Shown piece after piece: positions 16,635 to 25,736 of a DNA stretch of 64,000 bases; the first letter of the stretch is position 1, and each line of letters begins with the position of its first letter. The DNA comes from Hymenobacter pini. Lineage in GTDB: Bacteria > Bacteroidota > Bacteroidia > Cytophagales > Hymenobacteraceae. The DNA lies in assembly GCF_020421205.1 (NCBI RefSeq), contig NZ_JAIZZH010000001.1, forward strand, positions 1,347,691 through 1,411,690, written 5' to 3'. The translations under genes and the position numbers were made by a program. Below the pieces are notes generated by a model. The model saw only the letters and a program-made list of their open reading frames with translations. It was not told the origin of the DNA and ran no database searches.

Positions 16635-17822
16635 TCAGCGCATTACCGGCTGGCCGGAGCCTTCCCCGTCCAGGCCATCTTCATCGTCTGAGGCGGCTTC
16701 ATCTTTTTGTTTTTCCTGCTCCACCGCCGGTATGGCTTCGTGGAAAACTAGGCCGGTGCGGGCGGCGTGTTCAGCCGCCTGTACGGTGTCCTTCACCAGC
16801 AGCATTTCCACCTTGTCGTCGCGCAGCTCCTCCGATACTTTCTCGACCATGGCGGCGCGTTCGGGCAGGTTTACGTCGCGGATGTAAATGGCCAGCACCC
16901 GGCCGGGGTGGCGGCGCACCACTTCGCGGTAGATGTTGGCGTCTTCCTGACCCGAGTCGCCGATGAGTACGAAGGGCAGCTTGGGATACGTAAGCAGTAG
17001 GTTGTCAATTTCCTTGAGCTTGTGGCCGTGGTGCTCGGAGGCCGCGCCGGCTTGCTTGCGCTTCAGGGCCATGTCACGCAGCAGCAGCGGGCCGGGCGGA
17101 ATATCATTCAGGTGCAGGAAGTCCTCCAGCAGGTCGTAGAGGTTCCAGGGCGAGCTGCTCACGTAAAAAAACGGGTTGTTGCGCTTGCCATTGCGGCCCA
17201 GCTGCAGCTGCCGGTAAAACTCGGCCACGCCTTTAAAGGGTAGGCGCGAGCGGGCATTCCGCAGCAACACCGTACGGGCCATGCGCAGCAAATCGGTGGC
17301 CGAGGTCTGGATAACGGTATCGTCGAGGTCCGAAATAATGCCGTATTCCGCATCGGCGGGCGGAATCAGCACCATGGAACGGGTATTGAGGCCGGGCGGC
17401 GTAGGGAAGGGCGCCGGGGCTTGGCGCAGCAACACTTCTACCGGGTACCACAGGTAGTCAACGGGCTCCGGCAGGGCCTGAGGAGCCAGGTTCAGGGTAT
17501 AGTACCCTTCCGCATCCGTTACCACCGTGTGGTCTGAGCCATCGGCGGGCAGCACGCTCAGGCAGGCTCCGTTGATTTCGTTGCTGTCGAAACGGCGGTA
17601 CATGTTCAGCAGGTTATGCCAGCGCGAATCCGAAGGGTCGGGCTCACTAATACCTTTGTCGGTAAGCAAACGGCCTTTCACATATAGGCGCTCGGGCGTG
17701 CCGTAGCTGCGGTACGAAATCAACTGCAGCGGATGCAGCAGGCCCAGCCGGGCCCGGGTGCGCGTCAGGGCCTCATCGGCCCGCTCCGCCCACTCACTCA
17801 GTTTATCTAGAATTGGAGCCAT
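16635..17822 (-). CDS. App1-type (DUF2183) phosphatase-domain protein
   Basis: A 395-residue protein. The catalytic App1 domain carries the haloacid-dehalogenase-like motif DLDDTVIQTSATDL (both Asp present), FFYVSSSPWNLYDLL (Ser/Thr motif) and LIGDSGQEDANIY (acidic motif). The N-terminal third, before the catalytic core, holds a beta-sandwich-like segment (VVTDAEGYYTLNLAP), often seen in this family. Yeast App1 is a phosphatidate phosphatase; the bacterial substrate is unknown. The C-terminal tail is low-complexity acidic. Confidence 0.88.
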   Translation of the reverse strand: MAPILDKLSEWAERADEALTRTRARLGLLHPLQLISYRSYGTPERLYVKGRLLTDKGISEPDPSDSRWHNLLNMYRRFDSNEINGACLSVLPADGSDHTVVTDAEGYYTLNLAPQALPEPVDYLWYPVEVLLRQAPAPFPTPPGLNTRSMVLIPPADAEYGIISDLDDTVIQTSATDLLRMARTVLLRNARSRLPFKGVAEFYRQLQLGRNGKRNNPFFYVSSSPWNLYDLLEDFLHLNDIPPGPLLLRDMALKRKQAGAASEHHGHKLKEIDNLLLTYPKLPFVLIGDSGQEDANIYREVVRRHPGRVLAIYIRDVNLPERAAMVEKVSEELRDDKVEMLLVKDTVQAAEHAARTGLVFHEAIPAVEQEKQKDEAASDDEDGLDGEGSGQPVMR

Positions 17823-17930
17823 CGGGAGGTAAAATAAGCACGGTACTATGCTCTGACCTACGCAGAACGACCCCGCTGGTGTTGTGCTTGCCCCAATTCC
17901 TGTTCACCGGCTCTGACTATCAGCCAGAAA

Positions 17931-17962
17931 AAAAGTCCCTAACCGAGCGGCCAGGGACTTTT
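17931..17962. terminator. Hairpin terminator
   Basis: AAAAGTCCCT arms with a 12-nt loop. It is 20 bp beyond the stop of the M48 lipoprotein gene on the minus strand. Confidence 0.8.
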
Positions 17963-17981
17963 AGTAGCGTGAGTGGGGAGC

Positions 17982-18791
17982 TTACAGGGAGCTTTTCAAC
18001 GTGGCAAAATCGGTGTTGCCGGCGGTGCGGTTGCGGCAGCCCAGCTGGTCGGCTTTCGTCTGGATGTTCTGAATGCGGGAGCCTGGGTCGGGGTGGGTGC
18101 TCAGGAATTCGGGTGGGCTCTGCTGACCTTCGTTCTGGGCCTTAATGAAGAAGCCGGCCGCTCCGTCGCAAGCGTAGTAGTTGGTGCCATTGAGGTATTC
18201 CACGGAGTACGTGTCGGCCTCCGTTTCATAGTCGCGGCTGAATTTCAACTGGCCCAGGCTGGAGGCCACATCAACCAGCGTGTTCTGGTTTTCGCCCAGC
18301 AGCAGGCTCAGCAGCACGCTTATGCCGTATTGGTTCTGCAACTGCCGGGAAGTGTGCCGGCGGTCGGCGTGGGCAATTTCGTGGCCCAGCACCCCGGCCA
18401 GTTGGGTTTCGTTGTCGAGGTACTTAATCAGGCCCGAGTACACGTAAATGTGGCCGCCGGGCGTGGCAAAGGCGTTTTGCGTCTGGTCGTCGCGGATGAT
18501 TTTTACATCCCACGGAAACTCATTGCGGTACTGGAGCTTGCCATTATCGAGCACCCGCGTTACAATGCGGTTGAGGGCCGCATAGGCCTGGGGGTTGCTG
18601 CCGGGTTCCAGCAGCTGGCCCTTGGCCCGGAAGGTAGAATCGGTTTGGGCGGCTACTTTTTGGCCGAGGGCTTTGTCGTCTTCCACGGAAAACAGCAACA
18701 CCCCGTCACCATCTTTGGAGCAGGAAGCCGCGCCGCCCAGCGTAAGGGCCAGGCCGGCCAGCAGTCCGATTTTGTGCAGAAGGTTACGCAT
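17982..18791 (-). CDS. M48-family metalloprotease lipoprotein
   Basis: A 269-residue lipoprotein: signal MRNLLHKIGLLAGLALTLGG with lipobox GAASC (Cys24). Zinc site HEIAH in GVLGHEIAHADRRH, third-ligand region YETEADTYSVEYL, and the substrate-groove motif NAFATPGGHIYVYSGLI. It ends in FLSTHPDPGSRIQNI like the M48 gene at 11267, so the two are related, but they differ clearly in sequence. By analogy with BepA/LoiP, it probably degrades or folds outer-membrane proteins. The ATG at 18791 begins the signal; an upstream in-frame ATG exists at 18914 but is less likely. Confidence 0.92.
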   Translation of the reverse strand: MRNLLHKIGLLAGLALTLGGAASCSKDGDGVLLFSVEDDKALGQKVAAQTDSTFRAKGQLLEPGSNPQAYAALNRIVTRVLDNGKLQYRNEFPWDVKIIRDDQTQNAFATPGGHIYVYSGLIKYLDNETQLAGVLGHEIAHADRRHTSRQLQNQYGISVLLSLLLGENQNTLVDVASSLGQLKFSRDYETEADTYSVEYLNGTNYYACDGAAGFFIKAQNEGQQSPPEFLSTHPDPGSRIQNIQTKADQLGCRNRTAGNTDFATLKSSL

Positions 18792-19043
18792 ACTATAACT
18801 GAACAGGTGAGTGAGGAAAGGAACAGGTGTACGGGCCGCTACTAGAAAAAACAGTGCCAGAGCCAGTAGGGGCCTAACGCAGCCACCCCGCGGCGTGTTG
18901 CGCCCCAGTAGCATGGCCAGCCCGTAGTGCGCGCAGAATCAGCGGGAAAAAACGAGCAGCTGCACCCTTGCGCACCCGCCTGCGTACAGATAACTGCCGC
19001 CCGTTTTGGCGGCCCCGTAACTACCCACCCCTTCCCGACTCCG

Positions 19044-20177
19044 ATGGCTACCGCCACTACCCCCGCCCGCCCTAAAACCAAGAAGAAGCGTCTCGATCCG
19101 CTCGACGAAGCGCACGTTCTATACAAAGACCCCGCCCGGCAAGCCGAACTGGCCGGCCTGCGCTACCTCACTGATACCAAGCCCGGCCTGACCCGCACGG
19201 CCACCAAAGCCGGCGAGTTTTGCTACCTCACGGCCAAGGGCGAGCAAGTGCAGGATGAGAAAACGCTGCACCGGATTCAGGGCTTCGTGATTCCGCCAGC
19301 CTGGACGGACGTGTGGATTTCGCCCTCGGCCAACACCCACCTGCAGGTAACCGGCCGCGACGCCAAGGGCCGTAAGCAATACCTTTATCACCCAGCCTGG
19401 GACCAGGCCCGCGCCCTTACCAAGTTTAGTCGGTTGCGGGCTTTCGGCGAGAAGCTGGCCGAACTCCGGGCCCGCATGCATCAGGACCTAGGCCGCCCGC
19501 AGCTGGATAAGCGCAAAGTAGTGGCGCTGGTGCTCACGCTCATGGACCAGTCATTTATTCGGGTGGGCAATAAGGAGTACGCCAAGAAAAACAAAACCTA
19601 CGGCCTCACCACCCTGCGCGACAAGCACGTGCAGGTTTCCGGGGCCGATGTGCGGTTCAGCTTCGTGGGTAAGAAAGGAGTACCGCACGACCTCACGATT
19701 CATGACCGAAAGCTGGCCCGCCTGGTGCAGAAGTGCAAGGAAATTCCGGGGCAGCACCTGTTTCAGTACTACGCCCCCGATGGCCACCGCGAGGAACTGG
19801 AGTCGGGCGACGTGAACGAGTACCTGCACGAGGTAACCGGCATGGCCCTCTCGGCCAAGGATTTCCGAACCTGGGGCGGTACTGTGAAAATGGTGGAATG
19901 CCTGGAACGGATTCTGGCAGAAGAGCCCGATTTTCCCAAGCCTAAAACTCTGAAGCGGGCCGTTAAGGACGTAGCGGAGAATTTGGGCAACACGCCCACC
20001 GTGTGCTCCAAATACTACATTCACCCGCAGGTAATTGAGCTATTCAACTCCGACAAGCTTATCGACTACCTACGTCGCCACGATGCTGACCCGACCGAAA
20101 ACGACTTGCTTAGTCCCACCGAGCATATGGTGCTGGATATGCTGGCCGAGCTGGATAAACAAGTCAAGAGCCACTAG
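19044..20177 (+). CDS. DNA topoisomerase IB
   Basis: A 377-residue type IB topoisomerase, relaxing supercoils through a 3'-phosphotyrosine link. It has the poxvirus-like bacterial layout: an N-terminal beta domain (GEFCYLTAKGEQVQDEKTL, GFVIPPAWTDVWISP), then the catalytic domain with RVGNKEYAKKNKTYGLTTLRDKHV (active Arg and Lys) and TVCSKYYIHPQVIELF, which holds the catalytic Tyr. The start MATATTPARPKTKKKR was chosen; the upstream extension to 18927 does not resemble the family. Lone gene with its own terminator. Confidence 0.95.
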   Translation: MATATTPARPKTKKKRLDPLDEAHVLYKDPARQAELAGLRYLTDTKPGLTRTATKAGEFCYLTAKGEQVQDEKTLHRIQGFVIPPAWTDVWISPSANTHLQVTGRDAKGRKQYLYHPAWDQARALTKFSRLRAFGEKLAELRARMHQDLGRPQLDKRKVVALVLTLMDQSFIRVGNKEYAKKNKTYGLTTLRDKHVQVSGADVRFSFVGKKGVPHDLTIHDRKLARLVQKCKEIPGQHLFQYYAPDGHREELESGDVNEYLHEVTGMALSAKDFRTWGGTVKMVECLERILAEEPDFPKPKTLKRAVKDVAENLGNTPTVCSKYYIHPQVIELFNSDKLIDYLRRHDADPTENDLLSPTEHMVLDMLAELDKQVKSH

Positions 20178-20180
20178 TCA

Positions 20181-20219
20181 AAAAACAACGCCCCGGCCAA
20201 AAGTCGGGGCGTTGTTTTT
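20181..20219. terminator. Bidirectional terminator
   Basis: AAAAACAACGCCCCG and exact complement, 9-nt loop, between the ends of the topoisomerase IB gene and the 20250 gene. Confidence 0.92.
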
Positions 20220-20249
20220 CAATGATGGAGGGCAATTTAACCCCCTTAG

Positions 20250-21845
20250 TTACCGCCCGGAGCCGTCCCGGTCAAAGGCGTGAGCCAGCACATTGTGCTT
20301 GGTGCGGTCCTTGGTTTCGGGGCCGGGCTCCAGCACGTTGTTGCGCTTGGTATCGAAGAAGCGGGTGCGCTTGCGCAGGCCAGCCACACGTGAGGAGTCC
20401 TGCACGGTATCCTCATCCGGGCCACCATAGATATCAATGAACGGTGACTTGCGCACCTGACCGGAAACCACAAATTCGTCCTTGCCCTGCAGGCCGTGCA
20501 GCAGCACCGTTTTGGTGTCGGCTGGGTTAAACGTGCGTTGGTACAGCAGTGAGGCTGTCGGATTTTTTAGGTTGAGAGGCAACGAGTAAACCGACACGAC
20601 CGTGGCAGTATCGGCTACGCGCTGCACCACAAACCGCTCGGCGGCATCGGTGCCAGCTACCAGTACCTGGCGGGCTTTGAGCTGATAAAAAGTACCCGCC
20701 ACACCGGGTAGCTCGGCCCGACGGGCTTTAAGCGTTTGTATCATCCGGGGGCCTTCCAGCTTGAACACTTCCGGGGGCAAGCCTTGGCGCACAGCCTGCT
20801 CAATTACGGTATCCGTCAGTCGTTGCTGCAGGTCCTGGGCGGTGCGCAGGTAGGTGGTGCGGGGTACGGCAGCCAGTGCCCGCTCATCAATAAAAGCGGC
20901 GTTGCGCGTGTAGCCCTCCACGCTTTCAAAATGCGGGCGGAACGTGCGGAACTTCGCCACCAAGCGGCTGGCTAACCAGGAAATTACTCCGTCATCAAAC
21001 CGGAAGAACACTTGGTCCCGGTCCTGCGGAACCGGCTTCCAAAGCGTGCGGCCGCCGGGTTGCTCGTAGGCGGCCCAGCTCCATTGCCCTTCGTGCCGGT
21101 CCCAGTCGCCCAGCCAGAGGTCCAGCAGCCGGGCCCGGACGTAGGCCTCGCCATCCAGTCGGTGCTTTGCCGAGGCATAGCGCTCCGCCAGCACATCTTC
21201 CGATTCCTCCAGATCCACCGCTCCGGCCACTGGTCCGGCAATGTTCTGCTTGCCCTCGTATTTCTCTTCCAGCAGCACCACCTTGCCCCGGAACCTCTCC
21301 GATGCCGGGCCCAGCCCATCTTCATCCGAGCGTACATAATACGCCCGGGGGGCCGTGTGCGGCACGCCGGCCGCATCGGCCAACGGCGGCACCACAAACG
21401 CGCCGTAGGGCATGCCGGCTGAGGTGGCGTCACGCACGGTGGTTAGGATAAAGCCTTGGCGCAACACTTTGGGTAAGGTGCGGTAGGGGTCTTTGTCGAG
21501 GCTGCGCAAGGCATAGTTTCGGCCGTTTGCGCCAACCAGCGTCATGCTAGTGGTCTGAAATCCGCCCCCGATTTTACCAAATTTTAGCCCTCCCGATACG
21601 GCCGTTTGCGGATTGAACACGGGCAGCATCACGGGTTGGGCCCAGGTGCTCCGATAATGACGGCCCAGAAAAAAACGACCCAGCGGCCCGCGCCGATAGT
21701 GGCGGCCGGCCGTAACTAGGGCGCTATCGGCGTTGGCCGGAAGCGGCGAGCTGTAGGCCACCCGGGCATCGGGCTGAAAATACGTGTCGCGGCTACACGC
21801 GGCGGAGAATAGCAGTAGAGAAAGGAGGGAGGTTCGGGGCGTCAT
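20250..21845 (-). CDS. Large lipoprotein with kinase-like motifs (paralogue of 21996 gene)
   Basis: A 531-residue lipoprotein (MTPRTSLLSLLLFSAAC, Cys17). Around residues 50-110 it carries YRRGPLGRFFLGRHYRSTW and then LRSLDKDPYRTLP. Near residues 240-290 it has LLDLWLGDWDRHEGQW followed by PQDRDQVFFRFDDG. The last two resemble the catalytic (GDxDRH) and metal-binding (DDG) motifs of HipA/FAM20-like kinases, and LRSLDKD could carry the ATP-binding Lys; this is an inference from motif order. Similar domains occur in Bacteroidota next to or fused with calcineurin-like phosphoesterases. The 21996 gene, divergent from it, encodes a protein with the same order of motifs. Confidence 0.8.
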   Translation of the reverse strand: MTPRTSLLSLLLFSAACSRDTYFQPDARVAYSSPLPANADSALVTAGRHYRRGPLGRFFLGRHYRSTWAQPVMLPVFNPQTAVSGGLKFGKIGGGFQTTSMTLVGANGRNYALRSLDKDPYRTLPKVLRQGFILTTVRDATSAGMPYGAFVVPPLADAAGVPHTAPRAYYVRSDEDGLGPASERFRGKVVLLEEKYEGKQNIAGPVAGAVDLEESEDVLAERYASAKHRLDGEAYVRARLLDLWLGDWDRHEGQWSWAAYEQPGGRTLWKPVPQDRDQVFFRFDDGVISWLASRLVAKFRTFRPHFESVEGYTRNAAFIDERALAAVPRTTYLRTAQDLQQRLTDTVIEQAVRQGLPPEVFKLEGPRMIQTLKARRAELPGVAGTFYQLKARQVLVAGTDAAERFVVQRVADTATVVSVYSLPLNLKNPTASLLYQRTFNPADTKTVLLHGLQGKDEFVVSGQVRKSPFIDIYGGPDEDTVQDSSRVAGLRKRTRFFDTKRNNVLEPGPETKDRTKHNVLAHAFDRDGSGR

Positions 21846-21995
21846 GCAGGACGAAAAAACGCGGCTTGGACTCCTTCAACGCAACTGCGCCGGAAAAGTC
21901 CACGCTCGTGCTTACAACCGCCGGGCCCAGCTTTGCGCTATAAGTCCAACTGCTCGGGTTCGGGCAGGGCAATTGCGCTTAAAATCTGCTTCTTC

Positions 21996-23597
21996 GTGCC
22001 ACTTTCCCTCCATACCACGCGGGCTGCCAGTTGCCTGAGCGGTGGCTTACTGCTGATTTCGTGTTCGGCCCCGGCGCAGCCCGCGCCCTCGGCCGCGCCG
22101 CCCACCATCCGCCCCGACTCAACAGTGCAGGTGGCGGCTGGTCTGCAGTACGATAGGGGAGCTGTGCACCGTTTTTTCTGGGGTACCCACTACCGTGCGT
22201 TATGGAGCCTGCCCGTTACCGTTCCGGTTTTCAACCTGCGCACGGCAGTGCCGGGAGGCCTTACGCCCGTGCGCGAGGGCGGCTCTTTTCAAACCAAGAA
22301 CCTGCGGCTGGTTGACCGGAACGGGGTACAGTACGTGCTGCGCTCCGTGGATAAAGATGCTACCAAAGCATTGCCTGAAGGCTTGCAGGACGGGCCCGTC
22401 GGGCGGCTAATGAAAGACCAAACCAGCGTTATCCACCCGTACGGAGCCTACATCGTGGCCCCGCTGGCTCAGGCGGCCGGGCTTTACCACACCAACCCCC
22501 GGTTGGTGTACGTGGCCGACGACCCCGCCTTGGGTGAGTACCGTCAAGGCTTCGCCAATGCCCTTTACCTGTTTGAAGAGCGGCCCGAAGGCGACCAGCG
22601 GACGGTGCAGAGTTTTGGCAACTCCACGGCCGTTGAAAGCTCCCGTAAGGTATTTACTAACTTGGTAACCAGTTCCCAGTACCACATTGACGCCCGCCAG
22701 TATCTGCGTAGCCGCCTGTTTGATATGTGGCTCGGCGACTGGAGCCGCCGCGAGGACCAATGGCGCTGGGCCAGCTTTCCTGCGGCGGGTGGCGGTACGG
22801 TGTACCGGGCCATTCCACGCGACCGGGACCATGCCTTTTTTAAATTCGATGATGGCCTGATTACGCACATGGTGGGCTGGGTGAAATCCAACTACCAGAG
22901 TTTCCATGAACGTATTCGGCTAGCCGACGTGGAAGGACTTAACCGTGCGGCCCGACCCATGGATAAATCCTTGCTGGCGTACCTGAGCCGCGAGGATTTC
23001 CGGCAGGTAGCCGACTCGCTGCGGCAGGCATTGCCCGACGCGGCCATTGCCAGCGCTATGCGCGTGTGGCCCGCCGAAGTGCAGCAAATGAGTGCCGCCG
23101 AGTTCAGCCGCAAGTTGCGCAGCCGCCGGGAGCAACTGCCCGCCGTAGCCGACAAGTTCTACCAACTATTGGCAAAGGATGTGGAGCTGCCCGGCACCGA
23201 TGGTCCGGAGCGCTTCGTGGTGGAGCCGGTAGGTGAGGGGCAGGTGCGCGTGCAGTTGTATCGGCTCACACCCCAAGGTGCGGTGCTGCTTAATCAACGC
23301 CAGTTCAACCGCCGCGAAACCCGCTCAATTAAGCTCTTTGGGCTGGGCGGTAACGATGAGTTTGAGCTCCGGGGCCAGCCCGATGCACACTTTGCCATTG
23401 GAGTGTATGATGGCGCTGGTCAAGATCTAATTGAGGCCAGTCCCGCCCCGGCTAAGCACCCCAGCAGCCGCCTCACCGTGTACGACAGCGGCGACGGCAA
23501 CACCGTGCGGATTGGCAAGCTCAAGCTGGAAAAATATCAGCCCCAGGCCCAGGAGTTCGACGCGGCCGGCTGGCTGCTGCGGCACCGGCTGTTTTGA
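21996..23597 (+). CDS. Large lipoprotein with kinase-like motifs (paralogue of 20250 gene)
   Basis: About 533 residues with the same motif order as its divergent neighbour: YDRGAVHRFFWGTHYRALW, LRSVDKDATKALP, LFDMWLGDWSRREDQW, PRDRDHAFFKFDDG, and the C-terminal YDGAGQDLIE-type repeats. The frame has no ATG at its start. A GTG at 21996 gives a short N-region and a lipobox ending LLLISC; a TTG at 21933 is the alternative. In this copy the catalytic-type DRH becomes SRR, so if the fold is a kinase this copy may be altered or inactive. Confidence 0.78.
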   Translation: MPLSLHTTRAASCLSGGLLLISCSAPAQPAPSAAPPTIRPDSTVQVAAGLQYDRGAVHRFFWGTHYRALWSLPVTVPVFNLRTAVPGGLTPVREGGSFQTKNLRLVDRNGVQYVLRSVDKDATKALPEGLQDGPVGRLMKDQTSVIHPYGAYIVAPLAQAAGLYHTNPRLVYVADDPALGEYRQGFANALYLFEERPEGDQRTVQSFGNSTAVESSRKVFTNLVTSSQYHIDARQYLRSRLFDMWLGDWSRREDQWRWASFPAAGGGTVYRAIPRDRDHAFFKFDDGLITHMVGWVKSNYQSFHERIRLADVEGLNRAARPMDKSLLAYLSREDFRQVADSLRQALPDAAIASAMRVWPAEVQQMSAAEFSRKLRSRREQLPAVADKFYQLLAKDVELPGTDGPERFVVEPVGEGQVRVQLYRLTPQGAVLLNQRQFNRRETRSIKLFGLGGNDEFELRGQPDAHFAIGVYDGAGQDLIEASPAPAKHPSSRLTVYDSGDGNTVRIGKLKLEKYQPQAQEFDAAGWLLRHRLF

Positions 23598-23672
23598 GTA
23601 CACTGTCGATGGTCTCAGCTCAGAAAATCAAATAGTGCTTCCTGAGCCTATATTTGGGGCCTATTTTTCTAT

Positions 23673-24095
23673 ATGCGCACTTTCGACGCTCCAGACTATC
23701 TGCAACTTTCCTTCCGGAGCGACCTTAATTTCCTGGTTGCCCGTTGGCTGCGGCCAGTATCTGGCGCCGAAACCCGGCAGGGCTACCAGCTAATTCTGGC
23801 CGCTGCCCAGCAGTGCCGCTGCCCGTACTGGCTGCTGGATGGGCGGCGGCGCCTGCCTGCCGACGAGGAAACTACTCGCTGGGGGCTGCAGGAGTTTTTT
23901 CCGCGTCTGTCCGGGCTGCTCGGTCAAACGGTGTACCTGAGTCAGCTTCTTTCCCCATCCTACCAACAACTAACGGATTCTTTGCCGGCCTTTCACAACG
24001 CTGACCACGACCAGCAGCGGACGTACCACATGCGCCGCTTCAACGACGAAACCACGGCCGTGCAGTGGCTGCAACAGATGCAGCAGGAACACTAA
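23673..24095 (+). CDS. Hypothetical protein, possible STAS/SEC14-like fold
   Basis: A 140-residue soluble protein. It has the strand-helix pattern of single-domain proteins of the SpoIIAA/STAS-like group: FLVARWLRPVSG, a helix (GYQLILAAAQQCRCP), then YWLLDGRRRLPADEE. The likeness is by eye and weak. It sits 9 bp from the convergent end of the exonuclease/GIY-YIG gene and 75 bp after the paralogous lipoprotein gene. Function unknown. Confidence 0.65.
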   Translation: MRTFDAPDYLQLSFRSDLNFLVARWLRPVSGAETRQGYQLILAAAQQCRCPYWLLDGRRRLPADEETTRWGLQEFFPRLSGLLGQTVYLSQLLSPSYQQLTDSLPAFHNADHDQQRTYHMRRFNDETTAVQWLQQMQQEH

Positions 24096-24104
24096 CCACG
24101 TAGC

Positions 24105-25583
24105 CTAGCCGAATACTTTTACCTTATCCCGGTGCTCTGTGCGCAGGTATTGCCGGATAATCTGCTGAGCGTCCTTATTGTCGTTGTAGCGGGTAATGGC
24201 GTCCCGAAAATCGGTGAAGCGTCGAGCCGTGAAAGATTCGTCCACGTAGCCAAAGCCCATGTAACGGCCGTTTTCCACCACCACCAGGCTTTTCTCGTCG
24301 GGTCGGCGGCCGGCCCCAATCACCACGAAGGAACCATGCTCGTAGGTGAATGACTCAATGGCTTCCTCCACGCGCTTGTTGTACTCCTCTGGTGGCTCCA
24401 GGCCCAGGCAGGCCCCCTTGCAGCGGTGTACCTGGTAATCGAAGCACGAGCCCTGGGTTTTGTACAGGTCACAGAGCTTCTGGCACAAGTTAAACTTGGC
24501 CACTTTGTGAAACAGGAAACCTTTGGCCTTGAACTGGTTGCCCAGGGCAATCAGTGGGTGCGATTGGGCGTGGTCGTCGGCACGGCCGTAGTAGAGGCGT
24601 TTGTAGCCGTTTTCGTCGGTGCGCAAGAAAATACCAGCCGGAAACACGGAGCGGCGCAACTTGCGATTATACAGCGGCTTCAGCCGTTTAATCTCGTGCG
24701 ATTCATACAGCAACGCCACCAGCTCCGAACCCGTCAGCTCCCAGGTGATATCCGAAATAGAGTTCTTGAACTCAATACTCTTGCGCGACTTGTAATCGAC
24801 GGCGAAGTGCTGTTGAATGCGTTTGTAGATGTTGATGCTCTTGCCCACGTAGATTACTTCGCCGGCCTCATCGTGGAAGTAGTACACGCCCGCTTCCTGG
24901 GGCAGGGAGGCTACTTTTTCGGGGGTGATGTTGGGCGGGAGCAGGGCAGTTTTAATAGCCTCCTGCACGGCCTTAATCTTGCGGGCCGATGGCTGCTTGG
25001 TGGTTGCTGGCTTGCGCCCGGCCGGGGCCGTTGCATCTACGGCGGCCAGCGTGTCGGCGGGGGCACGGCTGCTGTCGGGTTCCTGCTCCTGACTGATGGC
25101 CAGCAGCCGCCCAAACAAAATGGCCGTGGCGGCGGCGTCGCCGGCGGCGCGGTGGCGGCCGTTCAGCGGAATGCCAATATTCTGGCATAGCTTACCCAAG
25201 CTGTAGCTGGGCTGGCCCGGCATCAGGGAGCGGCTCAGGCGCACCGTGCACAGTGTTTTGCGCGAGTAGTTGTAGCCCAGGTCGGCAAACTCTTTCTTCA
25301 GAAACGAGTAATCGAAGCGCACGTTGTGAGCCACAAATACACAGCCCTCGGTCATTTCCACCACTTTGCGGGCTACCTCGTGAAACTTCGGAGCATCACG
25401 CACCATGTCGTCGGTGATGCCGGTGAGCTGGGTAATAAAGAAGGGAATATTCCGGCCGGGGTTGAGCAGGGTGCTGAACTCATCCACCACTTTTTCACCA
25501 TCGTGAATGTAGATGGCAATTTCCGTGATGCGGTCCTGCGTGGGCTGGCCCCCGGTGGTTTCAAGGTCGATGATGGCGTACAA
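24105..25583 (-). CDS. DnaQ-like exonuclease fused to GIY-YIG (UvrC N-terminal-like) nuclease
   Basis: A 492-residue fusion. Residues 1-165 are a DEDDh 3'-5' exonuclease: AIIDLETTGG (Asp6, Glu8), VAHNVRFDYSFL (Asp91), and HRAAGDAAAT (His144, Asp149). A linker follows (about 170-225). Residues 230-310 are a GIY-YIG domain (AGVYYFHDEAGEVIYVGKSI, then NIYKRIQQHF). The C-terminal part has a Cys-rich segment (CDLYKTQGSCFDYQVHRCKGACLG) similar to UvrC/Cho. Such fusions resemble the epsilon-Cho type; they are thought to act in DNA repair or replication. The gene is alone. Confidence 0.9.
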   Translation of the reverse strand: MYAIIDLETTGGQPTQDRITEIAIYIHDGEKVVDEFSTLLNPGRNIPFFITQLTGITDDMVRDAPKFHEVARKVVEMTEGCVFVAHNVRFDYSFLKKEFADLGYNYSRKTLCTVRLSRSLMPGQPSYSLGKLCQNIGIPLNGRHRAAGDAAATAILFGRLLAISQEQEPDSSRAPADTLAAVDATAPAGRKPATTKQPSARKIKAVQEAIKTALLPPNITPEKVASLPQEAGVYYFHDEAGEVIYVGKSINIYKRIQQHFAVDYKSRKSIEFKNSISDITWELTGSELVALLYESHEIKRLKPLYNRKLRRSVFPAGIFLRTDENGYKRLYYGRADDHAQSHPLIALGNQFKAKGFLFHKVAKFNLCQKLCDLYKTQGSCFDYQVHRCKGACLGLEPPEEYNKRVEEAIESFTYEHGSFVVIGAGRRPDEKSLVVVENGRYMGFGYVDESFTARRFTDFRDAITRYNDNKDAQQIIRQYLRTEHRDKVKVFG

Positions 25584-25685
25584 AGGCGGCGTGCTACGAG
25601 TGCGGCGGTATAAGCTAAACAGATTGGTAACAAAGATACCCGACCAGAAGGTTGCAACCGTTACGGGCCGACTTGCCAGCCACGC

Positions 25686-25713
25686 AAAAAGCCCGCCGGT
25701 GGGGCGGGCTTTA
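25686..25713. terminator. Hairpin terminator
   Basis: AAAAAGCCCGCC ... GGGCGGGCTTTA with a short loop, 23 bp after the DUF2383 gene stop on the minus strand. Confidence 0.85.
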
Positions 25714-25736
25714 TAGTGCGTGAGGCATAAATAAGA

